A program made the position numbers and the translations under genes. From NCBI GenBank assembly GCA_017613855.1, contig JAGACY010000324.1, positions 1 through 17,331 on the forward strand: a DNA stretch of 17,331 nt, given 5' to 3'. The notes beneath the pieces were generated by a model. The model searched no databases, had not been told where the DNA came from, and worked only from the letters and a program-made list of their open reading frames with translations. This document shows positions 7,411 through 13,086 of the stretch, one piece after another; position 1 is the first letter of the stretch, and every line of letters begins with the position of its first letter. Source of the DNA: Pseudomonadota bacterium. GTDB lineage: Bacteria; Myxococcota; Bradymonadia; UBA4248.

Positions 7411-9466
7411 AACTTTTAAATACGATATCCGAAAGCTGGACGATGTCGTTCAAAGGCACTGGAAAAGGCATGCTGTCCACATGCTCTTTAGACTGCTCAT
7501 CCTGGTACAATGCATATAAGATCGGCAAGAAGTCGCCTACCCGATAGTGCCCCTCTGGTTCGACGGGGCTCACAAACGAATGCACCAGATCTTCACTTTT
7601 TTCATCATCGGGGGGATTGAATTTATAGCTGATCTTAAACATCGGACGTGAGCAAATCGCATATTTGGCATAAACATCGTATGAATTATAATAATTATTC
7701 CGGTCGATATATTTTCGATGTGCAGGAATATAAGTAATCTCTGTAATCACAGCAATCGTTTTGCGTCCACTTTTGATAATTCGCTCAAACTCCAAAAAAC
7801 TTACCGATGCCCTCGAATATAAAATGTTTTTGGCAGACTGTGACCTTAATGACTTGTCTTTTTTCATTTTTAGCTGATACTCAGTTTCTAAATCAGATAT
7901 GTTAGCATTTACATCCATCATTTTGGGTCTATTTGTTATATACATCTTGATAAAGAAGACTGTAGCAGTTGCAATGAACAGCCCAAACAAAATCGCAAAA
8001 AGGACGCCATAAGCTCCTTCTTCTACCAACTTGGCTATGATCATAATGGTAACAACTATAACTGCCATTATCAACTGAATCTTAGTTAATATATCGTGTA
8101 TTGATTCGAAGCAGCCCTTGGGGGGCTGGAGTTCTTCTTCATGTGAGAATTCATCATATTCTAAGTATCTTCTCTTTTTATAAGGAAAAATACGTTCAAA
8201 TCTATCGGCACCAACCATCTTAATATTTTGAAAACATATGGGAAGGGCACGAGGCGTTTTGTCGGGAAGTTTTTGCCATAGATCAATATTTCCTGACTCA
8301 CAAATAGAAGAAACAGCTTTGAGTTTATGCTCATATTCATCCTGAGATATGGCGGCAATATTATTACCTTTAATTGTATCATAAGCATTTTGTTTAAATT
8401 TTTCGAATATATCAATAATTTGGTCAATATCCGTCAGCCGTTCGCTAACGCTGGGCTCAAGCATGGCTCGTAATGTATTGACGAGAGCCGGCGGCATATT
8501 CTGAACATCCGGTTCAAAAATGAGATAAAAATCTTTAACAGGCATATCTGCAGGAGATTTGCCGCTGATCAGATTGACGGCGACTGCCGCCAGCGAATAG
8601 ATATCACTGCCTGGCACAGGTTTGCCTGTGAGTTGTTCGGGTGGCATAAAACCGTAAGTGCCGGCAACCGTCGATCCACCGCTTTGTACCTGGGGATTGG
8701 CTACCGCACCAAAATCGATGAGATAGATCTGATAATCATCATCTTTAAGCGGCTTGAGCAAAATATTGGATGGTTTGATATCCCTGTGAATCACAGGGGG
8801 ATTGTGCTCATGAAGCTGCTTTAATATCTTCAGCAATTGAATGATAATATCATAAACCCGAATCAGACTGAACCGATGCCCCGCTTTGAGCATTTGCGCC
8901 AGTGAATGACCTTCGATGTATTCCTGCACTATATAGGAACATGGACGATTGTCTTCGAGCCGTTCAATGGCTTCGTAAAACTTTGCAACCCCTTCGATTT
9001 GAAGCGATTCGAGAACCTTTGCTTCACGCTTAAACAAATCGTACTCTTTCCAATTTTTGACCGATTCGACATTGAGTTGCTTGATTGCAACTTCCGTATG
9101 ATCGGCAATGCGCTCTGCCAAATATATTTTCCCCTGGGTTCCATGCCCAAGTTCACGAACAAAGCGATATTTATCAGCTAAACAGGCGGGAGTCGCTATG
9201 TTATCTTTTTTGCGGGGAATCGGCCGTTTTTTTACGGATTGATTGGCATTGGAGGCGCTTGGATCGTGAATGTCATTCGCAGATGGAACCTCTTTTGGGG
9301 GAACCGTCTGCTGCTTAACGGATTTACTTTTTGGAGAATTCTTTCTTTTTGGAGGATTTAAGTGCTTGAGAATATCTTCTGTAGATTGAACATCATAGTT
9401 TTGAACATCATAATGAATGACATCCTCTCCGGCCACGTCTGAATCTGTATAGGTATAAGTTGGCAT
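7409..9466 (-). CDS. Membrane-tethered eukaryotic-type Ser/Thr protein kinase with DUF3592-like C-terminal domain
   Basis: This 685-residue protein starts at the ATG at 9466; no clear SD is seen. Residues 1-95 are polar, Pro/Lys-rich and probably disordered, with a small internal repeat (YDVQNYDVQ). The kinase domain (about 100-355) is complete: glycine loop GHGTQG (107-112), ATP lysine K129 in VAIK, E148 in the C helix, catalytic loop HRDIKPSN (D229), DFG at 251-253, PPE at 275-277 and the DIYSLA helix. It should be an active Ser/Thr kinase. Two hydrophobic segments (about 463-480 and 486-510) with only a few residues between make a membrane hairpin, leaving both the kinase and the C-terminal region in the cytoplasm. 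Residues 560-675 (ITEITYIPAHRKY ... YRVGDFLPILYALYQDE) resemble DUF3592. There is no PASTA or other external sensor. It lies divergent from the serpin genes; substrates are unknown. Confidence 0.93.
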   Translation of the reverse strand: MPTYTYTDSDVAGEDVIHYDVQNYDVQSTEDILKHLNPPKRKNSPKSKSVKQQTVPPKEVPSANDIHDPSASNANQSVKKRPIPRKKDNIATPACLADKYRFVRELGHGTQGKIYLAERIADHTEVAIKQLNVESVKNWKEYDLFKREAKVLESLQIEGVAKFYEAIERLEDNRPCSYIVQEYIEGHSLAQMLKAGHRFSLIRVYDIIIQLLKILKQLHEHNPPVIHRDIKPSNILLKPLKDDDYQIYLIDFGAVANPQVQSGGSTVAGTYGFMPPEQLTGKPVPGSDIYSLAAVAVNLISGKSPADMPVKDFYLIFEPDVQNMPPALVNTLRAMLEPSVSERLTDIDQIIDIFEKFKQNAYDTIKGNNIAAISQDEYEHKLKAVSSICESGNIDLWQKLPDKTPRALPICFQNIKMVGADRFERIFPYKKRRYLEYDEFSHEEELQPPKGCFESIHDILTKIQLIMAVIVVTIMIIAKLVEEGAYGVLFAILFGLFIATATVFFIKMYITNRPKMMDVNANISDLETEYQLKMKKDKSLRSQSAKNILYSRASVSFLEFERIIKSGRKTIAVITEITYIPAHRKYIDRNNYYNSYDVYAKYAICSRPMFKISYKFNPPDDEKSEDLVHSFVSPVEPEGHYRVGDFLPILYALYQDEQSKEHVDSMPFPVPLNDIVQLSDIVFKS

Positions 9467-9543
9467 TGCTGGTTATTTCGTTTTTATCAATAATTCAACG
9501 GTTTGATACAGGCATGCACCAAGACAAATCAGGTTTGCCTCGG

Positions 9544-9559
9544 TAATATTGGAATATTA
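9544..9559. promoter_or_regulatory. 16-bp AT-rich palindrome, possible operator
   Basis: TAATATT and AATATTA flank a central GG, giving a perfect inverted repeat about 80 bp upstream of the kinase start codon. It could be an operator. AT-rich palindromes of this size also arise by chance, so the call is weak. Confidence 0.25.
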
Positions 9560-9664
9560 TCAGTTTCTGAATCATTGGGCTAGTGTATAAGCTGCATCTT
9601 TCTCATTTGTAGCGAGTCTACACGAGTTGTTATCTTTACAAATGGATTTGTTCGCAACCATTTT

Positions 9665-9699
9665 CAGTTAGCAGTTAGCAGTTAGCAGTTAGCAGTTAG
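9665..9699. repeat. Heptamer tandem repeat (CAGTTAG)5
   Basis: Five perfect copies of CAGTTAG run head to tail, followed by a partial sixth (CA). It is non-coding. The form recalls the short tandemly repeated heptamers known from filamentous cyanobacteria; that comparison is from memory. Confidence 0.9.
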
Positions 9700-9747
9700 C
9701 AATGTGGGGATTCTCAAGGTTATTCCTAAAAATGATAGTTATTTTAG

Positions 9748-9878
9748 CTTCAGAGTTGTCCTGTAGTTTTACATCCCAATTACGCATTACGCATTACGCA
9801 TTACGAATTTGGAATGTTCTTCACCTTCATCTTTAGAGTCGCCCTTTAGCTTTGCATTCCAATTCCGCATTCCTCATT
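9748..9878. repeat. Diverged 48-bp direct repeat, period 83 bp
   Basis: 9748-9795 and 9831-9878 align without gaps at 38 of 48 bases (for example cttcagagttgtcc against ctttagagtcgccc). Both copies end in the heptamer zone, which is TACGCAT-like in the first and decayed (ATTCCGC, ATTCCTC) in the second. The pair looks like an old duplication of a repeat-bearing unit. Confidence 0.65.
9781..9808. repeat. Heptamer tandem repeat (TACGCAT)3 plus one variant
   Basis: Three perfect TACGCAT copies are followed by TACGAAT. It is a different heptamer from the one at 9665-9699, in the same spacer. Confidence 0.85.
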
Positions 9879-9931
9879 AAAAGTTAGCCCTGACCAAATT
9901 CGTTTGTCCCCCCATTTCTCTTAACGTACGC

Positions 9932-9959
9932 TTGATTTTTTTAATTGATGGGCTATAGA
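9932..9959 (+). promoter_or_regulatory. Possible promoter of the serpin pair
   Basis: TTGATT (9932-9937), a 16-bp spacer and TATAGA (9954-9959) match the sigma70 consensus at 4 of 6 in each box. This would give a leader of about 60 nt before the ATG at 10029. Confidence 0.35.
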
Positions 9960-10028
9960 AACAAAAGATGCAAAAAGAAACATTCTGCTTTCTTTTTGGT
10001 GGTTGTGAATTTGATTAGGAGAACGGAT

Positions 10029-11459
10029 ATGAAAATCACTCATTTGGGTTTGTCACTCTTATTGGCTCTTTGCGCTGCACCTGTGATTGGCTGCGGCGGC
10101 GACGACAACAATAATAACGCGAACGTACCGGGTGAAAATCCGGGTGAAAATCCGGGTGAAAATCCGGGCGAGAAGCCGGGAGATAATCCTGGTGAGAAGC
10201 CGGGCGAGAAGCCGGGAGATAATCCTGGCGAATTTACCATCAATCTCGTCAAATCCGCCAAAGCCCGCGCAGAGTCCAAGATTAGCGATGCAGATCTTAA
10301 GACATTCATCAAAGGCCAATACGATTTAAACTATGACATTCTGCGCAAGAGTGGTGATGGCATTGCCAAGAAAAATGCCATGATTTCTATCTACAGCATT
10401 CAAACAGCACTCGCCATGGTCTATGCCGGTGCTGCAGGCGATACTGCTGATGAAATGAAAGAAATCCTGAATTATGGCGACCATGCACACGAAGCCCTGA
10501 ATAAACTCGATACGACGATCATGGCTCTGAACAGGGATGCCGAGGATAAACCCGACTGGGGGTTACACGTCGATCCCATCGAAATCAAAACCTCCAACAA
10601 TCTCTATCTCTCACCCATTTATACCTGGTCGTCAGCTTGGCTGGATGAACTCGCCACCAACTACAACACAGGCATTACCGAAATGAATTTTGCAGCAGAT
10701 CCCAATAAAGCCCGCGAATATATTAACGGTGTTGTTAGTGATGACACGAACGAACGCATCCAAGACCTTATCCCCGAAGACGGTATTAACGGCGATACCA
10801 AGCTGGTCATTACGAATGCCATTTACTTTAAGGCACCATGGATAGAAAGTTTAAATAAATCCGATAAACCAATCGATTTTATCAAGGCTGACGGCAGCAA
10901 AGTTAAAGCAGATATGCTTAATGATTCCGGCAATCTGAAGTATGTCAAGGGGGCGGATTATCAGGCTGTTGTAGAGCCAATGCGCGACGATTTATTTGAA
11001 ATTATGTTCATTCTGCCCGATGAAGGCAAATTCGATTCTGTTATGAGTTCAATGAATGGTGAGAAAATACTCGGCATTTTTGAAGCTCTTACGAATGATA
11101 AAGACATTGTTTTGAATTTCCCAATGTACCAATTTACAACAGAATTGGATGTGGCCCAAACACTTCAGTCGATGGGGATGAACAAAGCCTTCATGGGAGC
11201 CGATTTCTCGAAGATGACCGAAGGCCCCAATGGACTCTTTATCTCGATGATTCGCCATAAATCGTTTATTGCTGTTGACGAAAAAGGTATCGAAGCTGCC
11301 GCAGCCACAGCAGTGGCGATGGAAGATGGTATACCCATGCCCCCCGAAAACCCGATTATATTAACTCTCGACCATGCCTTTATGTTTGTTATTTATGAAA
11401 CTCAAACCAAAACACCGCTGTTTGTCGGTCACGTGATGGATCCAACAGAAGGAAAATAA
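10029..11459 (+). CDS. Lipoprotein serpin (serine/cysteine protease inhibitor), first of a tandem pair
   Basis: The start is the ATG at 10029, with AGGAG seven bases upstream; a longer frame from 9945 lacks these features. The 476-residue protein opens MKITHLGLSLLLALCAAPV then IGC, a classic lipobox with Cys22. Residues 35-66 are a GENP/GEKP/GDNP stalk. A complete serpin fold follows from about residue 85: NAMISIYSIQTALAM, VITNAIYFKAPW (the shutter-strand signature), HKSFIAVDEKG and the C-terminal PLFVGHVMDP. The hinge EKGIEAAAATAV has the Ala-rich P12-P9 needed for loop insertion, so it is probably inhibitory rather than a dead serpin; P14 is Ile rather than the usual Thr/Ser. Counting from P17 (E418) puts P1 at G434 in AMEDGIPMP, though the true cleavage site could shift by one or two residues. 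It is probably anchored at the cell surface and traps proteases of host, prey or competitors (inference). It is co-transcribed with the next gene. Confidence 0.95.
   Translation: MKITHLGLSLLLALCAAPVIGCGGDDNNNNANVPGENPGENPGENPGEKPGDNPGEKPGEKPGDNPGEFTINLVKSAKARAESKISDADLKTFIKGQYDLNYDILRKSGDGIAKKNAMISIYSIQTALAMVYAGAAGDTADEMKEILNYGDHAHEALNKLDTTIMALNRDAEDKPDWGLHVDPIEIKTSNNLYLSPIYTWSSAWLDELATNYNTGITEMNFAADPNKAREYINGVVSDDTNERIQDLIPEDGINGDTKLVITNAIYFKAPWIESLNKSDKPIDFIKADGSKVKADMLNDSGNLKYVKGADYQAVVEPMRDDLFEIMFILPDEGKFDSVMSSMNGEKILGIFEALTNDKDIVLNFPMYQFTTELDVAQTLQSMGMNKAFMGADFSKMTEGPNGLFISMIRHKSFIAVDEKGIEAAAATAVAMEDGIPMPPENPIILTLDHAFMFVIYETQTKTPLFVGHVMDPTEGK
10131..10226 (+). repeat. Eight in-frame 12-bp repeats encoding the serpin stalk
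   Basis: Eight 12-bp units encode (G[ED][NK]P)8. The first three, GGTGAAAATCCG, are identical. The order of the variant units (E-K, D-N, E-K, E-K, D-N) also suggests duplication of a larger block. Slippage would change stalk length without breaking the frame. The neighbouring serpin has a single DKPGE at this place. Confidence 0.9.
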
Positions 11460-11460
11460 C

Positions 11461-12801
11461 ATGAAAACATCCCATCTTGCTTTAGCACTCTTATTAGCTC
11501 TTTGCACCGCACCTGTCATTGGATGCAGCAGTGACGAAGACAATAACACGAACACCAATGTGCCATCTGATAAACCTGGTGAATTGACCAGATCTGTCAA
11601 ATCCGACAAAGCTCGCGTAGATTCCAAGATTAGCGATGCAGATCTTAAGGTATTCGTCAAAGGACAGTACGATTTGAATTATGACATTTTGCGAAAGAGT
11701 GGCGATGACATTGCCAAAAAGAACGCCATGATTTCGACATACAGCATTCAAACTGCGCTCGCAATGGTATGGGCTGGGGCAGATGGCGAAACCGCCAGTG
11801 AAATGCAGAAAGCCCTGAATTTCGGTGATCACGCTCATGAAGCCCTGAACAAGCTCGACAAGACCATCATGGCTTTAAACAGAGAAGCACACGATGATGA
11901 AATGTATTATTCCGATCCCATCGAAATCAAAACCTCGAACAACCTCTATCTGGCACCCGACTACAAATGGGCCTCAGAATGGCTCGACGCACTCGCCATA
12001 AATTATGGTGCAGGCATTACCGAAATGAATTTTGCCGCCGATCCGGAAAAGGCTCGCGAATATATTAATCAAGTCGTGAGCAACGACACTCACGAGCGCA
12101 TTCAGGATCTGATTCCTGAAGACGGGATAAATGCCCAAACCAAGTCTGTCATTACGAATGCCATTTACTTTAAGGCTCCGTGGAGCGGTGAAGTCTCCAA
12201 GAAAAATGATAAACTCGACTTTAGCAAATTCGATGGCAGCAAAATTCAAGTAGACGCACTCGGAGATTCCGGGCACTTCCCTTATATCAAGGACGTGGAT
12301 TATCAAGCTGTTGTCATGAGTTTGCGCGAAGATCTATTCGAAGTGATGTTCATCCTTCCTGACGAAGGTAAATTCGATTCGGTTATGGCGTCAATGAATG
12401 GCGAAATAGTGCTCGGCATTTTTGATTCACTCACCCGAGATACAAAAATTTATCTGACATTCCCCACGTACGAATTTACGACGGAACTGAGTTTGAGTGA
12501 TACACTCAAATCACTGGGAATGGTTAAAGCCTTTTCAGCAGCGGCTGATTTCTCGAAAATGACTGAAACGCCCAATGAGCTCTTAATTTCGGATGTTCGC
12601 CATAAGTCATTTATTGGGGTTGATGAAAAAGGCATAGAAGCTGCGGCTGCCACAGCTGTCATGGTCCAGCCAGGTTCAGCCGAAATGCCCGAAGAACCGA
12701 TTGATCTTATCTTAGATCGTCCCTTTATGTTTATCATTTACGAAACTCAAACCCATACGCCGCTCTTTGTCGGTCACGTGATGGATCCCTCTGCGAAATA
12801 A
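11461..12801 (+). CDS. Lipoprotein serpin, second of a tandem pair with a different reactive loop
   Basis: The ATG lies one base after the preceding stop, with GAAGGA in the end of the first gene as ribosome binding site, so the two are translationally close-coupled. The 446-residue protein opens MKTSHLALALLLALCTAPV then IGC (Cys22), followed by a short linker without the repeat stalk. The serpin domain is complete (NAMISTYSIQTALAM, VITNAIYFKAPW, HKSFIGVDEKG, PLFVGHVMDP). Over a 91-residue N-terminal stretch it matches the first serpin at about 76 positions by hand alignment. The hinge EKGIEAAAATAV is identical, but the bait MVQPGSAEM shares only the predicted P1 Gly (G405) with its neighbour, so the target protease probably differs. 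P1-P1' would be Gly-Ser by the 17-residue rule. It ends just before a strong hairpin series and terminator. Confidence 0.95.
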   Translation: MKTSHLALALLLALCTAPVIGCSSDEDNNTNTNVPSDKPGELTRSVKSDKARVDSKISDADLKVFVKGQYDLNYDILRKSGDDIAKKNAMISTYSIQTALAMVWAGADGETASEMQKALNFGDHAHEALNKLDKTIMALNREAHDDEMYYSDPIEIKTSNNLYLAPDYKWASEWLDALAINYGAGITEMNFAADPEKAREYINQVVSNDTHERIQDLIPEDGINAQTKSVITNAIYFKAPWSGEVSKKNDKLDFSKFDGSKIQVDALGDSGHFPYIKDVDYQAVVMSLREDLFEVMFILPDEGKFDSVMASMNGEIVLGIFDSLTRDTKIYLTFPTYEFTTELSLSDTLKSLGMVKAFSAAADFSKMTETPNELLISDVRHKSFIGVDEKGIEAAAATAVMVQPGSAEMPEEPIDLILDRPFMFIIYETQTHTPLFVGHVMDPSAK

Positions 12802-12814
12802 TTTGTTTTGGCTC

Positions 12815-12844
12815 GCTATGGGCGGCCATTTGCCGCCCATACGC
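12815..12844. repeat. Bulged-C hairpin, type N (copy 2)
   Basis: Perfect 10-bp arms TATGGGCGGC (12817-12826) and GCCGCCCATA (12832-12841) surround loop CATTT. An unpaired C (12842) precedes GC (12843-12844), which pairs with GC at 12815-12816. It shares CTCGCTATGGGCG and the CAT start of the loop with 7344-7371; the stem top is one pair longer and changed on both sides. Confidence 0.8.
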
Positions 12845-12855
12845 ACGCCATACAC

Positions 12856-12881
12856 GCCTATGCGCTTACCGCGCATACGGC
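12856..12881. repeat. Bulged-C hairpin, type M (copy 2)
   Basis: Arms TATGCGC (12859-12865) and GCGCATA (12871-12877) surround loop TTACC. An unpaired C (12878) precedes GGC (12879-12881), which pairs with GCC (12856-12858). The stem and bulge equal those at 7263-7288, while the five loop bases largely differ. Confidence 0.8.
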
Positions 12882-12887
12882 GGTTAT

Positions 12888-12928
12888 AAAAACGCTATTG
12901 CCCGTGCGGGCAATACGCGTTTTTTTTT
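12888..12928 (+). terminator. Intrinsic terminator of the serpin pair (bulged-C design)
   Basis: Arms TATTGCCC (12896-12903) and GGGCAATA (12908-12915) flank loop GTGC. After an unpaired C at 12916 the stem continues with AAAAACGC (12888-12895) against GCGTTTTT (12917-12924), and a T9 run ends at 12928. It is a strong rho-independent terminator for the serpin transcript, sharing its plan with the kinase terminator at 7376-7410. Confidence 0.85.
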
Positions 12929-12966
12929 ATTATTGTAAACCATAACCCACAATAGCCCACGTTCCA

Positions 12967-12995
12967 TTGACAGAGACCAATGCTCGCAATAAATC
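12967..12995 (+). promoter_or_regulatory. Weak promoter candidate for the FG-GAP lipoprotein gene
   Basis: A perfect TTGACA (12967-12972) is followed at 17 bp by TAAATC, only 3 of 6 to the -10 consensus. A separate TATAAA at 13017-13022 has no good -35. Either could serve the gene starting at 13087. Confidence 0.22.
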
Positions 12996-13086
12996 TGGCA
13001 ATGGCTGTACAAAATGTATAAACTGTGCGTAGAAAAAAATCTGTGAACTTGTAACGAAGTTTATTTTTTCTGTGGAGTAAAAGACA

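Larger units (their letters stand above)
9467..10028. other. Divergent intergenic spacer with short tandem repeats, 562 bp
   Basis: This spacer separates the kinase gene (minus) from the serpin pair (plus). It contains a 16-bp palindrome near the kinase start, a perfect heptamer array (9665-9699), a second heptamer array (9781-9808) and a diverged 48-bp direct repeat. A plausible serpin promoter sits at its right end. No gene is seen. Confidence 0.7.

Noticed and set aside
9665..9808. CRISPR array suggested by regular short repeats
   Set aside because: The repeats are 7-bp units placed head to tail without spacers, so this is a microsatellite-like array.
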